21,295 nucleotides of DNA from Candidatus Woesearchaeota archaeon (GTDB lineage Archaea > Nanobdellota > Nanobdellia > Woesearchaeales > GW2011-AR4), in assembly GCA_013330825.1 (NCBI GenBank), contig DUHN01000075.1, forward strand, positions 829 to 22,123, read 5' to 3'. Positions within the stretch are counted from its first letter, which is position 1. The number at the start of each line of letters is the position of its first letter. Below, piece by piece: positions 6,759 to 13,754 of the stretch. Under the pieces are notes generated by a model. It was given only the letters and a program-made list of their open reading frames with translations, did no database searches and was not told the DNA's origin. The position numbers were made by a program, and so were the translations under genes.

Positions 6759-8623
6759 CTTCAATGACCCACTTCAGGAATCCCGCAATCATCGGCATGC
6801 TGCTGCTTTTCGGCATCGTTGGCATGCTCGTGCTATCCGACACCACACCACCAACGGGCATGGTGATAGCCGAGCCGAAAGGGGCCTCGTTCTACGGGGC
6901 GTACCTGCCAAAGCCGGAGATCACCTCAACAGTGAATTTTGACACGGGCATCTACCAGAAAATCGCGGCACAGCTCCCCATCCTTTCGGCATGCGCGGAC
7001 AAGGGAACGCCGCTGGAGACGTGCCTCGCAACGGCGCAGGCCGCCACCGGCTTCACCTGGGAACCGGACTGCATGAAAGGCAAGGAGCGCGTGTTCTACG
7101 ACATCATCGAGACGTTCGAGGACTGCCTGAACTCTTCCGAGAGCAACTGCTACTGCGAGAAGAATCTTGGTTCTTCCTCCTATATTACCAAGAACGGGCT
7201 GTCCGGCCATGCCTACACCTTCGCCATGCGGAAGGATGGCAACAGCATCTCCTTTGCCGACGACAGCGGAGCATTGTCGTATGCCTCCTCCCTCCGGGGA
7301 ATCGCTTCCACGTACCTTCCCGAGAAGCTGGCGCTCACGTATGGGGACACTGGACTGGCCAAAGCAGAGGCGCAGATCACCACTATGCCGCTCAGCGGCA
7401 CGGCTCCCGTCTCCCTGCCCTCGCTCCTGTTCTACAAGCATTCCCCTCAGAAAGAAGGGAAGGCAGAGCAGGCCATCGATCTTATCATGGAGTCCAATGG
7501 AAAGCTTGCCTACCCGACATCTGCCATGGTCACCGACGGGGCCGGCAGGCAATTGTCGAAAGCGGATCTCAGGCCCTGCACGCCAAAGCCGAAGACCGTG
7601 CAGCGCTTCTGCGTTTCCGATCCGGCCGCGAAATACATAATCCATGACCCTGCAGATGGAGAGACCAAAGAGAGGCCCATCACCATCCGTTTCGCCGCGC
7701 ACCTGCCGGACTCGCCTCCTCCTCCGCTCACCGGCGTCAAGGCGCTTGATTATCCGAAGGCCGATTACTCGGCCATCCTTTCCTGGGAGGAGAGCAGCGC
7801 GCCTGACACCACATCATACCGCATCTACCGCGCTTCCTCACCAGAGGCGTTATCTTCCACCCCCATCGCGGAACTTTCGGCCAAGGAAGGGGTGTCCGTG
7901 ATCACTGCCAGGACGGAAGATGCCGAGGACCTCAATGCCGCCGTTGATGTCGGGGCGTGCACCTTTGATTATTCCCTGAAACAATGCGTGTTCTCCGCAG
8001 GAGAGAAGAAAGTGCTCCTGAAGAGGCCGAAGGGGCTCGGAGAGCAGGGCCAGCTCTACCGCTCCAGGACCGCGGATGGCAAGGGAATGTACCTGTATCC
8101 CCTGCTCATCATGGAGAATGGGAAAGAGCAGTCGTTCGCGGTGACTGCCGTTGACAGGAACGGGAACGAGATCGACAACGTGAAGCAGAAGTTCAGCGTG
8201 ATGCCGGGAACGTCCGTCGATGACCTCCCGCCCCGCTCCGAAGGCATCGTGGGGCTGCTGGCCAACCTGTTCTCGTCGTATGACAAGGGCTCGCAGACGC
8301 TTTCCTATCCCTCCTTCACGCCCCCTACGCGCAACATCGACAACACGCTCCTGCTTTCCCCGGAGCCCCTCTCGTACGCTGCGTACGGCCTGAAGAATCC
8401 CGCGATTGCCATCTCCCCAGACACTCCGCTTTCATTGTTCTCCGCATTGCCCGTGTCCACTGCCAGCGGGGGACTGAGCATCTCTCTCAAAGAGACAAAT
8501 CCGAAGGAAGGGGATACCTATTATCTCGTCCTCGTGGCGCAGGACGCTGCCGGGAACCCGAAGCCCGGGCAGTTCACCCCCAAGGAGATTGGCGCCACTG
8601 TCCAGACATTGACGATTTCATAA
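6755..8623 (+). CDS. Large surface protein, N-terminal anchor and FN3-like domains
   Basis: 622 residues. It starts in an ATGA overlap with the transglycosylase stop. An ATG nine bases later is a minor alternative. A hydrophobic segment at about 10-28 acts as signal anchor. The first half of the ectodomain (about 60-320) has cysteines at 80, 90, 106, 124, 132, 134, 275 and 286 and no recognised fold. From about 322 a Pro-rich hinge (SPPPPLTGV) leads into an FN3-like domain (to about 483), with SAILSWEES and SYRIYRAS, ending with FAVTAVDRNGNE. The C-terminus has a second partial FN3-like ending, YLVLVAQDAAGNP (590-602). FN3 domains commonly mediate adhesion or spacing on surfaces. Ligand unknown. 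Confidence 0.82.
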   Translation: MTSMTHFRNPAIIGMLLLFGIVGMLVLSDTTPPTGMVIAEPKGASFYGAYLPKPEITSTVNFDTGIYQKIAAQLPILSACADKGTPLETCLATAQAATGFTWEPDCMKGKERVFYDIIETFEDCLNSSESNCYCEKNLGSSSYITKNGLSGHAYTFAMRKDGNSISFADDSGALSYASSLRGIASTYLPEKLALTYGDTGLAKAEAQITTMPLSGTAPVSLPSLLFYKHSPQKEGKAEQAIDLIMESNGKLAYPTSAMVTDGAGRQLSKADLRPCTPKPKTVQRFCVSDPAAKYIIHDPADGETKERPITIRFAAHLPDSPPPPLTGVKALDYPKADYSAILSWEESSAPDTTSYRIYRASSPEALSSTPIAELSAKEGVSVITARTEDAEDLNAAVDVGACTFDYSLKQCVFSAGEKKVLLKRPKGLGEQGQLYRSRTADGKGMYLYPLLIMENGKEQSFAVTAVDRNGNEIDNVKQKFSVMPGTSVDDLPPRSEGIVGLLANLFSSYDKGSQTLSYPSFTPPTRNIDNTLLLSPEPLSYAAYGLKNPAIAISPDTPLSLFSALPVSTASGGLSISLKETNPKEGDTYYLVLVAQDAAGNPKPGQFTPKEIGATVQTLTIS

Positions 8624-8812
8624 CATTCTTTTACACCGCCAGCTTAGGAAATAATTGGGGAGTGTACATCCCGGGTGCGCTTGACGTTTTCCAGATGCCC
8701 TCCACGCACCCTTGCCATCCAAAAAACAGCGCGCACTATCGTGCCACTCCAGTGCGGGCGTCATCATACTCTCCCGCGCTTAAATGAGCGGTCTCTCTCC
8801 AGAGTCCCATAA

Positions 8813-8822
8813 CTTATATAAA
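8813..8822 (+). promoter_or_regulatory. TATA box of the RPA gene
   Basis: CTTATATAAA is centred about 27 bases before the ATG at 8845, predicting a leaderless mRNA. The stretch 8624-8812 upstream holds no gene I can support. Confidence 0.75.
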
Positions 8823-8844
8823 GAATCCCCTTCCCCCATTTCCC

Positions 8845-9840
8845 ATGATGAAGCTCTCCTATGAGCAGATCCTTGCCACCCTTGAGCAGAAGGCAGGCCT
8901 TCCCAAAGACGAGATCGAGCAGCGCGTGAAGAACAAGCTCACTCAGCTGTCCGGCCTGATATCCCGGGAAGGGGCTGCGCACATCGTGGCCAACGAGCTT
9001 GGCGTGAAGCTCCTGGAGCCCGTGTCCGGGAAATTGCAGATTAAGAACATCCTCGCGGGCATGAGGGACGTGGAGACCCAGGGCAAGGTGCTTGCCGTGT
9101 ACGACCTGCGCTCCTTCACCACATCCGGCAGGGAAGGGAAGGTCTGCTCATTCATGCTGGGAGACGAGACCGGCTCGGTCAGGGTGGTGGCATGGGGCGC
9201 GCAGGCGGAGCTCGTCCACACGCTGAAGCCGGGCGACGTCATCTCCCTCCTGAGCGGCTACGTGCGCGACAACCAGGGACGCACGGAACTGCACATCAAC
9301 GAGCGCGCGCAGGTCGCCGTCAACCCTTCCGGGGTCTCGGTGAACGTCGCCGTGCCTTCCTCCCTCTCAGAATCCCCGCGCAAGAGCATCAAGGAACTGT
9401 CCGATGCCGACGCTTCCGTCGAGGTCCTTGCCACCGTCGTCCAACTGTTCGAGCCCCGCTTCTTCGAGATCTGCACCGCCTGCGGGAGGAGAGTGAAGCC
9501 GGACAACGGCGAGCTCAAGTGCCTAGAGCATGGCACCGGAGCCCTTGGCTTTTCGTACGTGCTGAATGCCGTCCTGGACGACGGCACCGAGAGCATCCGC
9601 TCAGTGTTCTTCCGTGAGCAGGCCGCTTCCCTGCTGGGGCTGGACGACGCCCATATCTTGCAGTTCAGGGACAATCCCTCCACCTTCGAGCCGAAGAAGA
9701 CGGAACTGCTGGGCACCATCATCAAATTGCAGGGCCGCGTCACTAGGAACGCGATGTTCGACCGCATGGAGATCGTCGCCAAAAGCGTCGATACGAATCC
9801 TGACCCCAAGGCGGAGCTGGCACGGCTGGAGAGTTCCTAG
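8845..9840 (+). CDS. rpa: Replication protein A-like ssDNA-binding protein (OB folds + Zn finger)
   Basis: 331 residues. RPA coats single-stranded DNA during replication, repair and recombination. An N-terminal helical region (1-55, with ISREGAAHIVANELGVKL) is typical of archaeal RPA. It is followed by OB-fold sequence at about 64-160 (VETQGKVLAVYDLRSF, GDETGSVRVVAWG, KPGDVISLLSGYV). A second OB-type region spans about 185-312 and carries a zinc-finger insertion with C210-x2-C213 and C226-x2-H229. The size suits a single-subunit archaeal RPA1 homologue. It is probably monocistronic with its own TATA box. The recombinase radA lies 2 kb downstream, so two homologous-recombination proteins share the region. 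The first of two consecutive ATGs was taken as the start. Confidence 0.93.
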   Translation: MMKLSYEQILATLEQKAGLPKDEIEQRVKNKLTQLSGLISREGAAHIVANELGVKLLEPVSGKLQIKNILAGMRDVETQGKVLAVYDLRSFTTSGREGKVCSFMLGDETGSVRVVAWGAQAELVHTLKPGDVISLLSGYVRDNQGRTELHINERAQVAVNPSGVSVNVAVPSSLSESPRKSIKELSDADASVEVLATVVQLFEPRFFEICTACGRRVKPDNGELKCLEHGTGALGFSYVLNAVLDDGTESIRSVFFREQAASLLGLDDAHILQFRDNPSTFEPKKTELLGTIIKLQGRVTRNAMFDRMEIVAKSVDTNPDPKAELARLESS

Positions 9841-9852
9841 CACCCCCTAACA

Positions 9853-9862
9853 TTTTTATATG
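9853..9862 (+). promoter_or_regulatory. TATA box of the SGNH hydrolase gene
   Basis: TTTTTATATG is centred about 26 bases before the ATG at 9883, 13 bases past the RPA stop. A leaderless mRNA is predicted. Confidence 0.7.
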
Positions 9863-9882
9863 CTCTCTCATCAATCTCCTAG

Positions 9883-10881
9883 ATGAAAAAACTCCCAATC
9901 AAGAACATTTTGCTCCTCCTTGTCTTTCTCGGAACTTTCCTGTTGATAGCTGAACTATCTATACGAATCACCTATGGCGTCAGACTGGTATATGAAGTGG
10001 ACAATGAACTATACTGGAAACTAAAGCCAAACCAGATTGGTCATCCAGACTTCGGCCTCCCCACAGCCAGCATAAATTCAGACGGCTTCAGAGGAAAAGA
10101 AATCACCCCCCCCCACAATTGCAACATCCTTGTCTTGGGAGACTCATACTCTTTTGGCTGGGGTGTGCTAGACAATGAGACGTACCCTAGCTTATTGGAT
10201 GCTTTCATGGGTAGCAGCACCGAAGTAATCAATGCAGCAATACCGGGATATGGACTGTTCCAGGAAAACATCCTTTTCAAGAGGATTTACCCAAATCTCA
10301 ACCCAGATGTGGTAATACTTCTCCTGAATAAACATGACTTGGTTCGAACACCATTCACGAATGAATCGGCCAAAGAAAAATATCTGCTCCACATCACCTT
10401 AAGGAAAAAAATAGGGAGGTACTCTGAATTATCAAAATTTGTCTCCCAAAAAATAAACAGAGCTTTCGGCACAAGACTAGGAATTGATTCCCTAAACTAT
10501 GTTTCCGAATATCAAGACTTCAAAACTCTCTGGGCCAATCAACAACACTATATTGAAGAGATGACAGCCATCCTGGCCAAAGACAACAAAAAACTCTATC
10601 TTATCTTGTATCCTCCAAAAATCAACAACCAAACAGCATCAGCGGAATTTTATAACACCATCACCAACTCCGTAGGCAGTAACATTGTCTTCATCGACGA
10701 CCTCGACAATGCCAACTTGACAGCAGAAGAAGCCCACATATCTGCTACTGATTGGCACCCTTCAGCTCTTGCCCACCAACTCATCGCAACGAGGATATAT
10801 CAAGAATTTCAACGCGCCAATTTCACGTTTAACGGCAAAACGTGCAAGCCGACTAGCTACCCTCACCCACAATCGTCCTGA
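9883..10881 (+). CDS. SGNH/GDSL-family hydrolase, membrane-anchored
   Basis: 332 residues. An N-terminal hydrophobic helix (about 8-24) anchors or exports the protein. The catalytic domain has the SGNH block I motif LVLGDSYSFGWG with nucleophile Ser88. INSDGFRG (64-71) is a segment often seen before block I in these hydrolases. NAAIPGYG (117-124) supplies a block II-like Gly, LLNKHD (147-152) takes the place of block III, and DWHPS supplies the catalytic Asp290/His292. Family members are esterases or O-acetyl/acyl hydrolases, often on polysaccharides or lipids. Substrate unknown. The gene is clearly AT-richer than its neighbours (a 60-base stretch at 10321 counts 40% GC against 60% at 12421 in radA), suggesting recent horizontal acquisition. 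It contains a run of nine C at 10106-10114. Confidence 0.88.
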   Translation: MKKLPIKNILLLLVFLGTFLLIAELSIRITYGVRLVYEVDNELYWKLKPNQIGHPDFGLPTASINSDGFRGKEITPPHNCNILVLGDSYSFGWGVLDNETYPSLLDAFMGSSTEVINAAIPGYGLFQENILFKRIYPNLNPDVVILLLNKHDLVRTPFTNESAKEKYLLHITLRKKIGRYSELSKFVSQKINRAFGTRLGIDSLNYVSEYQDFKTLWANQQHYIEEMTAILAKDNKKLYLILYPPKINNQTASAEFYNTITNSVGSNIVFIDDLDNANLTAEEAHISATDWHPSALAHQLIATRIYQEFQRANFTFNGKTCKPTSYPHPQSS

Positions 10882-10923
10882 AGTCGCCGTAGGCCACGCG
10901 TTTCACGTTGAAGATTTTAAGCC

Positions 10924-11304
10924 TCACTTCTTCTTTCCCTGTCCAGTCTTCTTCCACAGGGCATACGACGCGAACAGCACCGCGAGGAACACGAGGGGGA
11001 AGAGGATGCCCAGGGGATCCTTGTTCACGAAATAAAAGGAGGCAGAGGCGCCGATGTAGTCTATCGCGAAGCCGGCATAGGCCCATTCCTTTATTGTCCT
11101 GTACTTCGTCTGGATGACGGCAACGGAGCCAAGAACCTTCGCCACGCCGAGTATCATCAGAAGATAGGAGGGATAGCCCAGCAGCGCCATGACGTCCAGG
11201 GCCTGCTGGTTCGGGAAGAGCTCCGCAATCCCGGACGCCAAGTTGGCGAGACAGAACAGGACGGTCACGGCCCAATAGATGATACTGATTGTCTTTGGCC
11301 CCAT
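10924..11304 (-). CDS. DoxX-like four-helix membrane protein
   Basis: 126 residues from the ATG at 11304. A GTG at 11313 is in frame but less well placed relative to the TATA box. Four hydrophobic helices lie at about 7-24, 46-65, 73-92 and 98-116. The central segment GYPSYLLMILGVAKVLGSV followed by KEWAYAGFAIDYIGA is the characteristic core of the DoxX-like family. Members are small integral membrane proteins, linked in some species to quinone or redox processes, but most have no known reaction. A basic tail (KKTGQGKKK) is probably cytoplasmic. It converges with the SGNH gene and is divergently transcribed from the small gene before radA. Confidence 0.88.
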   Translation of the reverse strand: MGPKTISIIYWAVTVLFCLANLASGIAELFPNQQALDVMALLGYPSYLLMILGVAKVLGSVAVIQTKYRTIKEWAYAGFAIDYIGASASFYFVNKDPLGILFPLVFLAVLFASYALWKKTGQGKKK

Positions 11305-11328
11305 CCTCACCACATCCCCTGATTGCCT

Positions 11329-11338
11329 TATTTATATG
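11329..11338 (-). promoter_or_regulatory. TATA box of the DoxX-like gene (divergent promoter, left arm)
   Basis: On the minus strand this reads CATATAAATAAGG, centred about 28-30 bases upstream of the ATG at 11304. It forms a divergent pair with the plus-strand TATA box at 11398, with about 60 bases between them. Confidence 0.6.
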
Positions 11339-11397
11339 TTTCTGCCTTTCTTCCCATTCGCAAAGCCCACTGGACACTGGACACCCGCCAAGAGGGC

Positions 11398-11407
11398 CTA
11401 TATAAAC
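11398..11407 (+). promoter_or_regulatory. TATA box of the 102-residue gene/radA transcript
   Basis: CTATATAAAC predicts transcription from about 11425-11428, giving a leader of about 110 bases before the ATG at 11539. This is unusually long beside the leaderless units in the same window. Confidence 0.7.
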
Positions 11408-11424
11408 GACTTCCGGGATCGTTC

Positions 11425-11508
11425 ATGCGTTGCCAGGCAAGGCAGCGACCTCACTTCCCTCCACGGAAGCCCAAAAAAGGCATTCCACCAGCATCAAAGG
11501 GAAGCTGA
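11425..11508 (+). CDS. Possible leaderless 27-residue upstream ORF
   Basis: An ATG lies about 23 bases past the TATA centre, where other genes in this window have their leaderless starts. It opens a 27-residue basic, Pro-rich peptide (MRCQARQRPHFPPRKPKKG...). It ends 30 bases before the Shine-Dalgarno-led gene at 11539. It could be a regulatory leader peptide, or the leader may simply be untranslated. Composition alone does not prove coding. Confidence 0.3.
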   Translation: MRCQARQRPHFPPRKPKKGIPPASKGS

Positions 11509-11538
11509 AACAAAAACCGAAAGGAAGAGGTAAGAGAA

Positions 11539-11847
11539 ATGCAAACGACAAAACAGATACAGGCACAGAAATACGGCCAGGAAGAGCCCAACACAGGCAA
11601 CCTGCCGGAGAAGAGGTTCTCCACGGGCGCGGTCAGCGCAACGGTGTGGAAGAACATAGGCAACGGGAAGGAGGGGCCGGTGGAATACCGCACCGTCTCA
11701 TTCCAGCGGTCCTACAAGGACAAGAAGGACGACACGTGGAAGACCACCAGCTCGCTGAGGCTCCACGACCTCCCCAAGGCAACCTTGGTTCTCCAGAAGG
11801 CGTACGAGTACCTCGTCATGAGGGAACAGGCGGAAGAGGCGTTCTAG
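11539..11847 (+). CDS. Small conserved protein of unknown function upstream of radA
   Basis: 102 residues. The start is fixed by a GAGGT Shine-Dalgarno site at 11527-11531, 7 bases upstream. The N-terminal 25 residues are polar and probably disordered. The core RFSTGAVSATVWKN, then YRTVSFQRSYKDKKDDTWK, predicts a small beta-sheet. LRLHDLPKATLVLQKAYEYL forms a C-terminal amphipathic helix. I recall similar short proteins with the S-Y-K-D ... W-K-x-T ... L-P-K wording in archaea and bacteria without a firm function. The beta-sheet-plus-helix plan and its place 31 bases before radA make an ssDNA-binding (PC4-like) or recombination-accessory role conceivable, but this is inference. Confidence 0.75.
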   Translation: MQTTKQIQAQKYGQEEPNTGNLPEKRFSTGAVSATVWKNIGNGKEGPVEYRTVSFQRSYKDKKDDTWKTTSSLRLHDLPKATLVLQKAYEYLVMREQAEEAF

Positions 11848-11878
11848 CGCAAGCATTAAAAGACACAGGTGAACAACA

Positions 11879-12901
11879 ATGGAACAGGAATTGATAGCGG
11901 AACACGTTGAAAACAACGTCCAAAGGAAGAAGATGGCAAAGCAGGAGAAGGAAGTGAAGGAGCCGAAGAAGGAGATCTCCCTCTATGACCTGCCCGGGGT
12001 AGGCGCAGCAACAGCGGAAAAGCTCATCGCGTCCGGCTACACGGACCTTATGAGCATCGCCACCGCTCCGCCATCGGAGCTGATAGACGCCACCGGCATG
12101 GGCGACGCATTGGCCAAGAAGCTCATCGCCATCGCCAGATCGTCTTTGGAGATGGGCTTCGAGACCGGCGAGGAGCTCCTGAAGAAACGGGAGCAGGTGA
12201 TCAAGTTCACCACCGGCAGCCAGGCGCTGGACACCCTCCTCGGAGGAGGCATCGAGACCGGCGCCATCACGGAATGCTTCGGCGAGTTCGGCTCGGGCAA
12301 GACGCAGATCGGGCACACCATGGCAGTCCGGGTGCAGAAGCAGATCCCCGGCGCAATAGTCGTCTACATCGACACCGAGAACACCTTCCGGCCGGAGCGC
12401 ATCATCCAGATCGCGGAGGCGGAGGGCATGGACCCCAAGGAGGCGCTGCAGAACATCAAAGTGGCGAGGGCCTTCAATTCCGACCACCAGATGCTCCTGG
12501 GGGAAAAGGTCGAGGACCTCATCAAGAAGCAGAACCTCAACGTCAAGCTGGTGGTGGTGGACTCCCTGACAGCCCACTTCAGGGCGGAGTACATCGGCCG
12601 CGGCACCCTCGCGGAGCGGCAGCAGAAGATCAACAGGCACATGCGGGACCTTTCCAGGCTCGGATTCCTCAACAACGTCTGCGTCTATGTCACCAACCAG
12701 GTGATGTCGAGGCCTGACATGTTCTTCGGCGACCCGACCGCGGCGATAGGCGGCCACATCGTGGGGCATGCGTCCACGTTCCGCATCTACCTGCGGAAGG
12801 GCAAGAAAGGCACGAGAGTAGCGAAGCTGATAGACTCGCCGAGCCTGCCCGAAGGAGAGGCCACGTTCTCCGTGGAGACCGGCGGACTGAAGGACGTCTA
12901 A
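11879..12901 (+). CDS. radA: DNA repair and recombination protein RadA
   Basis: 340 residues, a usual length for archaeal RadA. RadA is the RecA/Rad51-family ATPase that forms filaments on ssDNA and performs strand exchange. An N-terminal helix-hairpin-helix domain lies at about 35-90 ([15 protein letters not shown]). The RecA core follows, with Walker A GEFGSGKT (135-142), Walker B LVVVDS (224-229), [12 protein letters not shown] (163-174) and [11 protein letters not shown] (272-282). The C-terminal [10 protein letters not shown] and [11 protein letters not shown] are family-typical. The start is supported by AGGTGA at 11867-11872, 6 bases upstream. It lies 31 bases after the small protein gene and is probably co-transcribed from the TATA box at 11398. 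A T-rich terminator follows. Confidence 0.98.
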   Translation: MEQELIAEHVENNVQRKKMAKQEKEVKEPKKEISLYDLPGVGAATAEKLIASGYTDLMSIATAPPSELIDATGMGDALAKKLIAIARSSLEMGFETGEELLKKREQVIKFTTGSQALDTLLGGGIETGAITECFGEFGSGKTQIGHTMAVRVQKQIPGAIVVYIDTENTFRPERIIQIAEAEGMDPKEALQNIKVARAFNSDHQMLLGEKVEDLIKKQNLNVKLVVVDSLTAHFRAEYIGRGTLAERQQKINRHMRDLSRLGFLNNVCVYVTNQVMSRPDMFFGDPTAAIGGHIVGHASTFRIYLRKGKKGTRVAKLIDSPSLPEGEATFSVETGGLKDV

Positions 12902-12928
12902 AGCCCCTTCAGGACCTTCATCCAGCCA

Positions 12929-12946
12929 TTCTTTTTTCTTTTTTTT
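12929..12946 (+). terminator. T-rich terminator after radA
   Basis: Two T runs (6 and 8) separated by C lie 28 bases after the radA stop. Oligo-T tracts on the coding strand are the standard archaeal intrinsic termination signal. Confidence 0.7.
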
Positions 12947-12964
12947 CCTCAATGCAAGCCCATC

Positions 12965-13017
12965 CTGCCTGACGGCAGTGCCGGCCCGCCCTCCGCAGCT
13001 GCAACCGACATGCGGTT
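12965..13017. repeat. GC-rich stem-loops between radA and the acyltransferase operon
   Basis: CTGCC (12965-12969) pairs with GGCAG (12974-12978) over a TGAC loop. AACCG (13003-13007) pairs with CGGTT (13013-13017). An alternative stem joins CCGCA (12993-12997) with TGCGG (13011-13015). They fall after the T-rich terminator and well before the next TATA-like box, so they explain neither. A small RNA or remnant of a palindromic element is possible. Confidence 0.35.
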
Positions 13018-13084
13018 CCCCCCTAAGCGGCGGAAATCAGAGATTGCAAACATCCGATATTTGGGCGCCGCATTTACCCAAAGA

Positions 13085-13094
13085 TTTTTAATGG
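13085..13094 (+). promoter_or_regulatory. TATA-like box of the plsC-plsC-gpsA operon
   Basis: TTTTTAATGG is centred about 26 bases before the ATG at 13115. It is a weaker match than the other TATA boxes here, but at the right distance for a leaderless transcript. Confidence 0.5.
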
Positions 13095-13114
13095 TATTTT
13101 GAGTAGTTCTGTGG

Positions 13115-13753
13115 ATGATATATCCCATTGGAAGATATCTCATGCCGCCACTCTATAAGCTGTGGCTGGGGAAGGTGGAAGGGATGGAGAACATCCCAAA
13201 GAAAGGGCCCTTCATCATTGCGCTCAATCACACCAGCTATTATGAGACCATAATCATGTATGCCCTCCTTATCCCAAAGCTTGATGTTCCCATACATGCC
13301 CTGGTGAACAGCAGGTACTGGAAAAACCCAATCTTCAAAATAATCATCGAATGGGGGAAGGCCATCCCGGTCTATGTGGGGAAGGACCACGATCCCAGGA
13401 AGAATGAGCGAGCATTGCAAAAAGCAGAGACATTCCTCAACCAAGGGCACATCATCCAGATTTTTCCCGAAGGCACCAGAAGCGCAGACGGGGTGCTCAA
13501 AGAAGGAAAGACGGGTGTCGCGCGCCTCGCGCTCAAGACTGGCGTGCCCGTCATTCCCATTGGAGTGATGAACGCCAACAAGATACTCCCCAAGGGAGCG
13601 ATCATCCTGCGCCCGGTACGGGCAACTGTGAGGATTGGAAAGCCCCTATTCTTCAAAAAACAGCGCCATCCCTCCAAAAAATCCCTCACTTCAACAACAC
13701 GGAAGGTGATGCAGGAAATCGCTGTGCTTGTCGGCCAGCGCTATCCTTATTGA
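13115..13753 (+). CDS. PlsC-family acyltransferase (HX4E variant)
   Basis: 212 residues. The family transfers acyl groups to glycerol-3-phosphate or 1-acylglycerol-3-phosphate at the membrane. Visible blocks are ALNHTSYYE (36-44), FPEGTRS (117-123) and VPVIPIGV (144-151). Block I normally reads HX4D. Here the acid is Glu (H39, E44), a conservative but unusual change at the catalytic dyad. The paralogue immediately downstream keeps Asp. The N-terminus MIYPIGRYLMPP aligns with that of the paralogue and may sit in the membrane interface. It is the first gene of a three- or four-gene operon with gpsA. Which acylation step, and whether it uses acyl-CoA or another donor, cannot be read from sequence. 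Confidence 0.9.
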   Translation: MIYPIGRYLMPPLYKLWLGKVEGMENIPKKGPFIIALNHTSYYETIIMYALLIPKLDVPIHALVNSRYWKNPIFKIIIEWGKAIPVYVGKDHDPRKNERALQKAETFLNQGHIIQIFPEGTRSADGVLKEGKTGVARLALKTGVPVIPIGVMNANKILPKGAIILRPVRATVRIGKPLFFKKQRHPSKKSLTSTTRKVMQEIAVLVGQRYPY

Positions 13754-13754
13754 C

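Noticed and set aside
6926..7702. 258-codon minus-strand frame opposite the FN3 protein gene
   Set aside because: No promoter, no SD site and low-complexity Arg/Gly translation. The plus-strand gene is coupled and shows domains.
8624..8812. Possible small RNA before the RPA gene
   Set aside because: Only weak inverted repeats (for example GCGCAC...GTGCGGGC) are seen, with no promoter, C/D box or oligo-T end on either strand.
11816..12952. 378-codon minus-strand frame opposite radA
   Set aside because: Antisense shadow of RadA in GC-rich sequence. The translation is His/Leu/Arg-biased with no domain.
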